Source: Thermomonospora echinospora (GTDB lineage Bacteria > Actinomycetota > Actinomycetes > Streptosporangiales > Streptosporangiaceae). From it: DNA of 64,000 nt. Positions 52,318 to 60,394 of the stretch are shown here, piece after piece (position 1 is the stretch's first letter; each line of letters starts with the position of its first letter). The translations under genes and the position numbers were made by a program. The stretch is from contig NZ_FNVO01000022.1 of assembly GCF_900108175.1 (NCBI RefSeq), positions 1 to 64,000 on the forward strand, read 5' to 3'. The notes under the pieces were generated by a model that made no database searches, was not told the origin of the DNA, and saw only the letters and a program-made list of their open reading frames with translations.

Positions 52318-53135
52318 GACCGGGTGCGGGGATGCGCGTTCTGGGAGGCGACGGGGCGGCGAACGGCCAGCTCGGCGAACTCGGGACGGTCGAGGCTCTC
52401 GTAGACCAGTTCTTCGGCTCGGGCGTAGGCGCTCGGCCAGTCCTGCTCCCAGGCCCCGTAGACCTGCTCGCGCATCCGGGCCAGCGAGTACGGGGAGCTG
52501 GTGGCGGCCAAGTCGGCCGCATAGGCGCGGGCGCGCGCCAGCAGCTCACCGTCGGGTACGACCCACTGGACGAGCCCGATGCGCAGCGCCTCCGCGCTGT
52601 CGATCAGGCGGGCGGAGTACAGCAGGTCCAGAGCCCGGGCCGTGCCGACGAGCCGCGCCAGCAGCCAGGCCACGCCCCCTTCGGCGGTCAGGCCCAGCCG
52701 GGCAAAGGAGGTGGTGAACCTGGCGGAGGCGCCTGCGAAGCGCAGGTCGGCCATCAGCGCGTGGGCCATGCCGATCCCGGCCACCGGGCCGTTGACGGCG
52801 GCGATCAGCGGCTTGGTCAGGCGCACCGCCGTGTCGAACGGGATCTCCTGGGCGGCGTTGCGCGCCCGCAACGTGGCCGCGTCCAGGCCGTCGAGCTCCT
52901 TGAAGTCCGCTCCGGCGCAGAACGCCCGCCCGGCGCCGGTGACCACGATCGCCCGGACCTCCTCGTCACGGTCGGCACGGGCCAGGCACCGCAGGTACAG
53001 CTCGCGCATCCGCCGGGTGAACGCGTTGAGCCGGTCGGGTCGGTTGAGCGTGATCGTCGCTATTCCGTCGACTGTTTTATAGAGGATCGGGTTCTCATCG
53101 CGCTCCTCGGGCGCACCCTCCAGCGCTGTGCCCAT
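52314..53135 (-). CDS. Enoyl-CoA hydratase
   Basis: A 273-residue crotonase and first gene of the nine-gene chain. IATITLNRPDRLNAFTRRMR is the N-terminus, FCAGADFKEL the first oxyanion segment, NGPVAGIGMAHALMAD the second, and the Glu in LGLTAEGGVAWLL stands at the second catalytic position. AAGGAGGTTGCCGG precedes ATG 53135. The upstream 228-base region is shared with the divergent third double FadR regulator, which probably controls the chain. Confidence 0.92.
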   Translation of the reverse strand: MGTALEGAPEERDENPILYKTVDGIATITLNRPDRLNAFTRRMRELYLRCLARADRDEEVRAIVVTGAGRAFCAGADFKELDGLDAATLRARNAAQEIPFDTAVRLTKPLIAAVNGPVAGIGMAHALMADLRFAGASARFTTSFARLGLTAEGGVAWLLARLVGTARALDLLYSARLIDSAEALRIGLVQWVVPDGELLARARAYAADLAATSSPYSLARMREQVYGAWEQDWPSAYARAEELVYESLDRPEFAELAVRRPVASQNAHPRTRS

Positions 53136-53251
53136 CCGGCAACCTCCTTGCCCGGCTCCGAGATCTCCTGGGTAACCGCATGTTCAAGTAATCAAACCGA
53201 CCATCTGGCAGAGGGCGGGTAAGCGGTCTACAGCCGTACCAACTGTGGATG

Positions 53252-53271
53252 AACCTAGTTACCTAGGTTAT
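53252..53271. promoter_or_regulatory. Operator-like palindrome between crotonase and double FadR copy 3
   Basis: AACCTAG-TTAC-CTAGGTT (53252-53269) is a perfect 7-4-7 inverted repeat in an AT-rich island between two divergent genes. It contains CCTAGTTA and CTAGGTTAT, the same two words found at 13285-13306 upstream of the P450. Confidence 0.55.
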
Positions 53272-53363
53272 CCTTCGCTAAATTAGTAGCATGTTTAGGG
53301 TGTGATGCCAAGAGTGCGGCTACGATTTCGGGCAACCGCAGACCGCGGAGTCGAGGGGACGCA

Positions 53364-54821
53364 GTGACGCTGCTGGGAGGTCATGCCTCGGCCGCCGTTT
53401 CCGGGGACGGGCGCAAGGAGAAGCTGGGCGAGCAGGTGGCCCGGCGCATCGAGGACGACATCGTGGCGCGCGGCTGGCCCGTGGGCGAGGTGCTGGGCTC
53501 GGAGGCCGAGCTGACCGCCCGCTACGGCGTCTCCCGCGCCGCGCTGCGCGAGGCGATCAGCATCCTGGAGTACAAGCAGGTCGCGGCCATGCGCCGGGGC
53601 CGAGGCGGGGGTCTGGTGGTGCGGGCCCCGGCTGCGGCGGTGGTGGCCGAGGCGGTGGCGGCGTTCTTCCACTTCGCCGACGTGTCGGCCGACGAACTCT
53701 ACGAGGCCCGGATCACCCTGGAGGTGCTGGCCGCCCGGTTGGCGGCCCGGCGGATCGAGGAGAGCGACATCGCCGCGCTGCGCGAGGTCACCGCCACCGA
53801 CACCCCGGAGCGCCCGCTGAGCGTCGCCATCGCCCGCGTCGCCGGCAACCCGGTGCTGACGATCTTCATTCCCACCCTGACCCGGGTCACCGGCGCGCTG
53901 GCCGTGGGCCCGGCCGGACGGACGGACGGCTTCGCGCTCGGCGAGGGCGTCAAGGCCGAACGGGACCGGGCGCTGACGGCCATCGCCGAGGCGGTGATCT
54001 CCGGTGACGAGGCCACCGCCGAACGCCGGGTCCGCACCCATCTGCTGGGTGAGCGCGCCTGGCTGGAACGGGTGCTGGCCGACCAGGCCGAGTCCCGGGC
54101 ACGGGCGGTGGCCGAGCAGCCGGACTCCCTGGCCGAGCGCCTCGCCCGCAGCCCGGTCGGCAAGCTGCCCGAGCGGATCGCACTGCTGATCCGCCAGGAG
54201 ATCCACCAGCGGGGCTGGCCCGCCGGGGAGGTGATCGGCGGCGAGGCCGCGTTGTGCGAGGAACTGGGCGTCAGCAGGGCCGTCTTCCGCGAGGCCGTGC
54301 GCATCCTGGAGCACAACGGCGTCGCGCGCATGCGGCAGGGGCCCGGCGGCGGGCTGGTCGTCCTGACCCCCGACCCCGCCCGGGTCGTCGACGCGCTGGC
54401 GCTCTATCTGCGGTATCTGCGGGTCGGCGCGGCGGATCTTTTCGAGGTGCGCACGGCTGTCGAACTGAAGGCGGTCGAGCTGGCCGCCGCCGTGAACGGC
54501 CGCGACGCCGCCGGCGCCGAGCGGCTGGCGGAGTCACTGGAGCACGAGCGCGTGCACAGTGACGCCCCACCCGCCTACGCCGACCTGCACGTGGCGCTGG
54601 CCCAACTGAGCGGCAACCGACTGCTGACCCTGTTCACCGCCGTGCTGTCCCGGTTGACGCCCTTCCGGCTGCCCCGCGACGACGTCCACCAGCGGCGCTC
54701 CCTGCAGACTCACGAGAAGATCGCCGAGGCCGTCCTCTCCGGGGACGCCAGCCTGGCCCGCCACCGGATGAGCCGCCATCTGGAGGCGCTCACCCCATGG
54801 CTGGACGACTCGCAGCCCTAA
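53364..54821 (+). CDS. Double-length FadR regulator (two GntR-FCD units), copy 3
   Basis: A 485-residue tandem GntR/FCD protein. Unit 1 (about 12-240): LTARYGVSRAALREAISILE and AMRRGRGGGLVV, but its FCD domain has lost the metal-site His: where the other copies have FHxxL...GNP it reads LSVAIARVAGNPV, and the HxxI helix reads LTAIAEAVISG. Unit 2 (about 255-485) is normal: LCEELGVSRAVFREAVRILE, LHVALAQLSGNRL, THEKIAEAV, HRMSRHLEAL. So one half may sense ligand and the other only bind DNA or dimerise. GTG 53364 has GAGGGGACGCA upstream. It is divergent from the nine-gene chain. Confidence 0.9.
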   Translation: MTLLGGHASAAVSGDGRKEKLGEQVARRIEDDIVARGWPVGEVLGSEAELTARYGVSRAALREAISILEYKQVAAMRRGRGGGLVVRAPAAAVVAEAVAAFFHFADVSADELYEARITLEVLAARLAARRIEESDIAALREVTATDTPERPLSVAIARVAGNPVLTIFIPTLTRVTGALAVGPAGRTDGFALGEGVKAERDRALTAIAEAVISGDEATAERRVRTHLLGERAWLERVLADQAESRARAVAEQPDSLAERLARSPVGKLPERIALLIRQEIHQRGWPAGEVIGGEAALCEELGVSRAVFREAVRILEHNGVARMRQGPGGGLVVLTPDPARVVDALALYLRYLRVGAADLFEVRTAVELKAVELAAAVNGRDAAGAERLAESLEHERVHSDAPPAYADLHVALAQLSGNRLLTLFTAVLSRLTPFRLPRDDVHQRRSLQTHEKIAEAVLSGDASLARHRMSRHLEALTPWLDDSQP

Positions 54822-54883
54822 GGGCCACACGGGCGAGGACCGCCTGGCCGCACTTCGGGAGGGGTCGCCCCGGAGGAAACAGA

Positions 54884-56422
54884 TCAGGAGGCAGTCTCCT
54901 CGACGGTCCGGTCCGTCAGCAACCGGCGCAGCAGCTTGCCGGTGGGGGTGCGGGGCAGTTCGCCGGCGAACTCGATCGTGCCGGGGCACTTGTAGCCGGC
55001 CAGGCTCCTGCGGCAGTGGGCGACGAGTTCGTCGGCCAGTTCCGGTCCGGCGACGGACGGGTCGGCGGGCTGGACGACGGCGTGGACCCGGCGGCCCATC
55101 TCCGGGTCCGGAATCCCGATCACCGCGACGTCGGCGACCGCGGGATGGACGACCAGGACGTTCTCGATCTCCTGCGGGTAGATGTTGACGCCCCCGCTGA
55201 GGATGAGGTCGGTCCGCCGGTCCACCAGGTACAGGTAGCCGTCGGCGTCGAGGCGGCCGACGTCGCCGAGGGTGCTCCAGCCGCGCTCGTTGTGCGCTCC
55301 GGCGGTCTTGTCCGGGTCGTTGTGGTACTTGAAGTCCGGCGTTTCCTCGAACCAGACGGTACCGACCTCCCCGGCGGGCAGCTCACGGCCCTCATCGTCG
55401 AGGATGTGGACCTTGCCGAAGGCGGGGCGGCCGACTGAGCCGGGGTGAGCAAGCCAGTCAGCGGAGTCGATCAGGAAGAAGCAGTTGCCCTCGCTGCCGG
55501 AGTAGTACTCCCACACGATCGGCCCGAGCCACTCGATGATCCGGTGCTTGACCTCCACGGGACAGGGCGCGGCGGCGTGCACCACCGTGCGCAGGCTGGA
55601 CAGGTCATGGCGAGTGCGGATGTCCTCGGGCAGCTTGAGCATCCGGATGAGCATCGTCGGCACGAACTGGACGTGCGTCACCCGGTAGCGCTCGATGTAC
55701 TCCAGCGCCTGCCCGGCGTCGAAGCGGTCCATCAGGACGACCGTGCCGCCGTTGCGCATCGTGCCGAGTGTCCATCCGGTGGGCGCGGCGTGATACAGCG
55801 GGGCCGGGCACAGGTAGACGGTGTCGTCGCCGAACCCGAACATCCCCCCGAGGGTGTGGTCGATGGCCAGCCCGGTGCCGAACGGGTCGCCGGTCAGGGC
55901 GGGGAGGATGCCCTTGGGCCGTCCGGTGGTGCCGGACGAGTAGAACATGTAGTAGCCCTCACGCTCCCCCTGCCGTTCCTCGGCGGGGTAGGCGGCGATC
56001 GCCTCGTCCAGGTCCTCGAACCCGTCCGGGGTTTCCCCTCCCCCGCAGATCAGCCGCACCTCCACGTCCGGAGCGGCGTTGGCGATCTCCCACGCCGGCC
56101 GGTCCAGCGTCCTTGCGGCGATCAGCGCGCGAGCCCCGCAGTCGCGCACGATGTAGGCGGCCTCATCGACGGTCAGGTGGTGGTTGACCGGCGTCCAGTA
56201 CAGCCCCGACCGCTGGCAGGCCCAGGCCGCGGCGAAGTAGGCCGGGGTGTTGTCGATCAGCAGGGCGACGTGGTCGCCGAACATCAGCCCCCGGTCGGCC
56301 AGCAGCCGGGCCAGCCGGATGGACGCCGCGTCCAGTTCGCGGTAGGTCACGGACTCTCCGGTGGCCGCGACGACCACGGCGGGCTTGTCGGGATGGGCCT
56401 GGGCGAGCCTGGACAGGTGCAC
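54884..56422 (-). CDS. AMP-forming acyl-CoA synthetase (FadD-like)
   Basis: A 512-residue ligase. The P-loop is MFYSSGTTGRPKGI, A5 YYSGSEGN (YxGSEG type, as in many steroid and long-chain FadD proteins), A7/A8 LGDVGRLDADGYLYLVDRRT, and the A10 Lys RTPTGKLLRRLL. GTG 56422 has GGAGG five bases upstream; the frame is open far upstream into the dehydrogenase gene but only as a shadow. It is last in the minus-strand beta-oxidation operon and converges with double FadR copy 3. Confidence 0.9.
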   Translation of the reverse strand: MHLSRLAQAHPDKPAVVVAATGESVTYRELDAASIRLARLLADRGLMFGDHVALLIDNTPAYFAAAWACQRSGLYWTPVNHHLTVDEAAYIVRDCGARALIAARTLDRPAWEIANAAPDVEVRLICGGGETPDGFEDLDEAIAAYPAEERQGEREGYYMFYSSGTTGRPKGILPALTGDPFGTGLAIDHTLGGMFGFGDDTVYLCPAPLYHAAPTGWTLGTMRNGGTVVLMDRFDAGQALEYIERYRVTHVQFVPTMLIRMLKLPEDIRTRHDLSSLRTVVHAAAPCPVEVKHRIIEWLGPIVWEYYSGSEGNCFFLIDSADWLAHPGSVGRPAFGKVHILDDEGRELPAGEVGTVWFEETPDFKYHNDPDKTAGAHNERGWSTLGDVGRLDADGYLYLVDRRTDLILSGGVNIYPQEIENVLVVHPAVADVAVIGIPDPEMGRRVHAVVQPADPSVAGPELADELVAHCRRSLAGYKCPGTIEFAGELPRTPTGKLLRRLLTDRTVEETAS

Positions 56423-56451
56423 GGCATCCTCCGTACGGGGCGGGGCGGGAT

Positions 56452-57642
56452 CTAGCGGGGTTCGCGGGGCAGTCCCAGACCTCGCTCGGCGATGATGTTG
56501 CGCATGATCTCCGAGCTGCCGCCGGCGATGGTGTAGGCGCGGGCGTACAGGTAGGCGTCCTGCCAGCGACCATCGGCGACGGCGTCCGGGTCGCCCTCGG
56601 CGAGCACTCCGCTCGCGCCCAGCAGCGACAGCGCGTACTCGGCGATGCGCAGGTTGAGCTCGCTGAAGTACAGCTTGGTGATCGGGGCGTCCGCCGCCCG
56701 CTCCCGGCCGGCGTTCCACCGGGCCAGCGAGGTGTGGGCGAGCAGCTCGCAGGCGTCGACCTCGGCGCGGAGGGCGGCCAGCCGCTGGCGGACGTCGTCG
56801 CACTCCAGCGCGGGCCGCCCGTCCACGGTCACCCCGCGGGCGTCCTCGACGAGGTCCTTCCAGGCGAGCTGGAGCTGCACGACCGAGGCGCCCACCCCGT
56901 TGCGCTCCTCGGCCAGGGAGGCGTTGGCGATGAGCCAGCCCTGTCCCGGAGCGCCGATGATCGCGTCGGCGGGCAGCCTGACCTCGTCGAAGAAGACCTC
57001 GTTGAAGTCGGAGGTGCCGGTCAGCTCGCGCAGCGGCCGCACCTGCACGCCTGGAGCCTTCATGTCCAGGACGAAGGCGCTGATGCCCTTGTGCTTGGGC
57101 GCCTGCGGGTCGGTGCGGGCCAGCAGGTATCCATAACCGGACCAGTGCCCGTTGGTCGTCCAGACCTTCTGCCCGCTGACCACCCACTCGTCGCCGTCCC
57201 GCACCGCGACGGTCCGCAGCGAGGCCAGGTCGCTGCCGGCGTCGGGTTCGCTGAACAGCTGGCACCACAGATCCTCACCGGAGCGGATCCGGGGCAGGTA
57301 CCGGCGCTTCTGCTCCTCGGTGCCGAACCTGATCAGCGCGTGCGCGGCCAGGGAACTGCCGCTGGCCGGCATCGGCGCACGGGCACGGGCGATCTCCTCG
57401 CCCACCACGAAGGCCCGCAGCGGGTCGTGATCGGGCGCGCCGCCGTACTCGGCCGGCCAGTCGGCGCCAAGGTAACCGGCCTCGTACAGTTCGGCCGTCC
57501 AGCGCTGCAGTTCCTTGAGCTCGGCGGCGTTCTCGGGGCTGCGGACCCCGGACCTGACCTTGTATCCCGGGGCATGGGCGGCGACGAACGCGCGCACCTG
57601 CCCGCGGAACTCCTCCAGCGGCGTTCCGGCACCGAATTCCAC
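56452..57642 (-). CDS. Acyl-CoA dehydrogenase
   Basis: A 396-residue FAD-dependent acyl-CoA dehydrogenase. Domains are in the usual order: helical N-domain (YLGADWPAEYGG), beta-domain with FSEPDAGSDLASLRTVAVRD and VVSGQKVWTTNGHW, then the C-terminal helices ending YTIAGGSSEIMRNIIAERGL. The classical YEGT Glu is Gly here (AGGSSE), as in many actinobacterial FadE proteins that act in heteromers or use a base on another helix. GTG 57642 has GAGGAG seven bases upstream. It follows the next dehydrogenase by 37 bases. Confidence 0.92.
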   Translation of the reverse strand: MEFGAGTPLEEFRGQVRAFVAAHAPGYKVRSGVRSPENAAELKELQRWTAELYEAGYLGADWPAEYGGAPDHDPLRAFVVGEEIARARAPMPASGSSLAAHALIRFGTEEQKRRYLPRIRSGEDLWCQLFSEPDAGSDLASLRTVAVRDGDEWVVSGQKVWTTNGHWSGYGYLLARTDPQAPKHKGISAFVLDMKAPGVQVRPLRELTGTSDFNEVFFDEVRLPADAIIGAPGQGWLIANASLAEERNGVGASVVQLQLAWKDLVEDARGVTVDGRPALECDDVRQRLAALRAEVDACELLAHTSLARWNAGRERAADAPITKLYFSELNLRIAEYALSLLGASGVLAEGDPDAVADGRWQDAYLYARAYTIAGGSSEIMRNIIAERGLGLPREPR

Positions 57643-57679
57643 GGCGGCACTCCTCTCGAACGGGGTGGGCGGGAGCAGG

Positions 57680-58822
57680 TCACACACCGAGGGCGCGGCC
57701 CACGATCTCCTTCATGATCTCGGTCGTGCCGCCGAAGATGGTCTGGATTCGCGCGTCGGCATAGGCCTTGGCGACCGGATACTCCATCATGAAGCCATAT
57801 CCGCCGTGCAATTGCAGACATCGGTCGACCACCTTCTGCTGCAGCTCGGTGGTCCACCACTTGGCCTTGGCCGCCTCGACGTGGCTCAGCTTCCCGGCCA
57901 CCAGCGCAACCAGGCAGCGGTCGATGTACACCTGGGCGATGTCCACCTCGGTGTCCAGTTCGGCGAGGGTGAACCGGCTGTTCTGGAAGGAGCCGATGGG
58001 CTGCCCGAACGCGGTGCGGGTCTTGGTGTACTCGACGGTCTCGTCCAGGATCGAGCGGGACGCGGCCACCGCGGACACGGCGATCGACATCCGCTCCTCG
58101 GGCAGGTTGGCCATCAGGTGGTAGAACCCGTGCCCCTCCTTGCCCAGCAGGTTGGCCACCGGGACGCGCACGTTCTCGAAGAACAGCTCGGCGGTGTCCT
58201 GGGCGTGCAGGCCCAGCTTGTCGAGGTTGCGGCCCCGGGTGAAGCCCGGCATGTCGCGCTCGACCACCAGCAGGCTGAAGGCCCTGCTACCGCCGCCCGG
58301 GTCGGTCCTGGCGACCACGATGACCCGGTCGGAGTGGATGCCGTTGGAGATGAACGTCTTGGCCCCGTTCACCACCCACTCGTCGCCGTCGCGCACGGCG
58401 GTGGTGGCGATGCCCTTCAGGTCGGAGCCGGTGCCTGGCTCGGTCATGGCGATCGCCCAGACCTCCTCCCCGCTCGCGAACCCGGGCAGCCAACGGGCTT
58501 TCTGCTCGTCGTTCGCCAGGTTGAGCAGGTAGGGAGCGACGATGTTGTTGTGCAGGTTGAAACCGGGGCCGTGCGCGCGTGCCGCGGCCAGTTCCTCGGC
58601 GACGACGGCGTTGAACCGGAAGTCGTGCACGCCGCCCCCGCCGAACTCCTCGGGGACGTTGAACCCGATCACGCCTTGCTTGGCCGCCTCGGTGTAGACC
58701 GACCGGTCGCAGATGCCCGCCTTCTCCCACCGCTCGTGGTGCGGGGTGATCTCACGGGCGATGAACTCGCGCACCGCCTCGCGGAACTGCCGGTGGTCGG
58801 CGTCGAAGACTTCACGTTCCAT
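57680..58822 (-). CDS. Acyl-CoA dehydrogenase
   Basis: A 380-residue acyl-CoA dehydrogenase. IGFNVPEEFGGGG, AMTEPGTGSDLKGIATTAVR, VVNGAKTFISNG and LQLHGGYGFMMEYPVAKAYA are diagnostic. At the classical catalytic position it reads IFGGTTEIMKE (Gly for Glu), while a Glu in ILDETVEYTKTRTAFGQP sits where LCAD-type enzymes keep theirs, so it is probably active alone. ATG 58822 is chosen over GTG 58837 because AAGGAG lies just before it. It follows the ligase gene by 11 bases. Confidence 0.93.
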   Translation of the reverse strand: MEREVFDADHRQFREAVREFIAREITPHHERWEKAGICDRSVYTEAAKQGVIGFNVPEEFGGGGVHDFRFNAVVAEELAAARAHGPGFNLHNNIVAPYLLNLANDEQKARWLPGFASGEEVWAIAMTEPGTGSDLKGIATTAVRDGDEWVVNGAKTFISNGIHSDRVIVVARTDPGGGSRAFSLLVVERDMPGFTRGRNLDKLGLHAQDTAELFFENVRVPVANLLGKEGHGFYHLMANLPEERMSIAVSAVAASRSILDETVEYTKTRTAFGQPIGSFQNSRFTLAELDTEVDIAQVYIDRCLVALVAGKLSHVEAAKAKWWTTELQQKVVDRCLQLHGGYGFMMEYPVAKAYADARIQTIFGGTTEIMKEIVGRALGV

Positions 58823-58833
58823 GGAGTTCTCCT

Positions 58834-60366
58834 TCACTGGCCGAACAAGGCGAGCAGATCAACGCGGCTGACCTTCTGGGACACCCCGCGCGGCAGTTCC
58901 GTCACGTGCAGGAAGCGCACCGGCACCTCGTAGGGCAGCAGCTCGCGGCGACACCAGGCGCGCAGCTCCCCGGCGTCGGGGATCTCGGCGCCGGGACGCA
59001 CCTCAAAGGCGGCCACCGGCACCTGTCCGAGCCGCTCGTCGGGCAGCGCGGCCACCGCGGCCTCGGCCACCGCCGGGTGCCGTTCCAGCGCGGCGGCCAC
59101 CACCGGCGGGTGCACCTTGAAGCCGCCCCGGATGATCACGTCGTCGGCGCGGCCCTCGATCCACAGGAAGCCGTCGGCGTCGATGTGGGCCAGGTCGCTG
59201 GTGCGGGTCCAGGTGCCGTCGCCGGCCTGGGCGGTGCGGATCTCCAGCACGCCGCTGTCACCGACCGGCAGCTCGTTGCCGTCCTCGTCGGTGATCCGCA
59301 GCCCGACCCCCGGGAACGGGCGCCCGACGCTGCCCTTTTTGCGTTCCCACCACTGCCGGTGCAGCGGCAACGACCAGCCGGCGACCGCACCGGAGAACTC
59401 AGTGGCGCCGTACATGACCAGGACGGCCACGTCGTAGCGCCGCTGGAACTCCTCGATCAGCTCGGGCGGAGTGGGCGCCGTGCCCGCGATGACCGCGCGC
59501 AGGCTCGCCAGGTCCTCGGCGGGCACGTCGGCGTTCAGCACGCCGCGCATGGCCGCGGGCGGCAGCCCGGCGAGCCGCGGCCGGTGGGCACGGATGACCT
59601 CGCGCCAGGCGTCCACGGTGAATCGGGGCAGCACCACCATCCGGCGGGCCTCGACCAGCGCCTGGATGACTCCCCACATACCGCCGATGTGCACCATCGG
59701 AGTGGTGATCAGCACGACGCCGCCGGTGAACGGGGCCCGTTCGTGCTTACCGGGGGTCATGTGGCCGTCGACCGAGCCCAGCGCGGCCTCGATCTGGCGG
59801 TAGGCCAGCGGGATGCGCTTGGGCGGGCCGGTCGTGCCGGAGGTGCTCAGTTCGACCGCCACACCCGGCGCGGCGCGGACCGGGGAGGACGCGCCGTCCA
59901 CCGCCGGCAGGTCGATGCGGCGCACCGATCGCCCCTCGGCGGCGAACCCGATGAGTCCAGCGCGGGCGGCGGCCTCGGCGAACCCCGCGAACTCCCACAG
60001 GTCGGCGGGGGCGAACAGGACCGGCGGGCGGGTGCGCAGCACGTCGGCGGTCAGCCGTTCGGCGGGCTGCAGGGGGTTGAACACCGTCAGGCAGCGCCCG
60101 GTGGACAGAGTCAGGTAGGCCAGCCCGACGGACTCGGGGCGGTTGCCGAGGACCACCCCGACGCGGGCGCCCTCGCCGAGGCCGAGCACGTCCAGCTCAC
60201 GCTCGGCCGCCTCGCCCAGCTCCCGCAGTTCCCCCCAGGTGACCTCGGAGCCCTGATAGTCGACGGCCGGGACGTCGGCGCCGGTGTCGTGTAGCCGCAG
60301 CAGCAGTTCGGGCAGGGACGGGCCCGGTTCGCCGGTCGTGCTTGTCTCCGTGGTGGAGGTGCTCAA
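58834..60366 (-). CDS. AMP-forming acyl-CoA ligase, paralogue of the 42667 gene
   Basis: A 510-residue ligase if it starts at TTG 60366, the only start with a well-placed ribosome site (GGGAGAACTCC). The P-loop is LSTSGTTGPPKRIPLA, A5 MYGATEFSGAVAGWS, A8 GFLWIEGRADDVIIRGGFKV, and the A10 Lys GVSQKVSRVDLL. It shares the unusual ATEF(A/S)GA(I/V)AGW block and overall layout with the ligase at 42667, pointing to duplication inside the island. It lies between the thiolase and two dehydrogenase genes in one operon. Confidence 0.9.
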   Translation of the reverse strand: MSTSTTETSTTGEPGPSLPELLLRLHDTGADVPAVDYQGSEVTWGELRELGEAAERELDVLGLGEGARVGVVLGNRPESVGLAYLTLSTGRCLTVFNPLQPAERLTADVLRTRPPVLFAPADLWEFAGFAEAAARAGLIGFAAEGRSVRRIDLPAVDGASSPVRAAPGVAVELSTSGTTGPPKRIPLAYRQIEAALGSVDGHMTPGKHERAPFTGGVVLITTPMVHIGGMWGVIQALVEARRMVVLPRFTVDAWREVIRAHRPRLAGLPPAAMRGVLNADVPAEDLASLRAVIAGTAPTPPELIEEFQRRYDVAVLVMYGATEFSGAVAGWSLPLHRQWWERKKGSVGRPFPGVGLRITDEDGNELPVGDSGVLEIRTAQAGDGTWTRTSDLAHIDADGFLWIEGRADDVIIRGGFKVHPPVVAAALERHPAVAEAAVAALPDERLGQVPVAAFEVRPGAEIPDAGELRAWCRRELLPYEVPVRFLHVTELPRGVSQKVSRVDLLALFGQ

Positions 60367-60394
60367 AGGAGTTCTCCCATGTGAGAGGCCGCGG

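Noticed and set aside
56423-57268. Upstream extension of the acyl-CoA synthetase frame into the dehydrogenase gene
   Set aside because: It overlaps a real gene in another frame; the synthetase begins at GTG 56422 after GGAGG.
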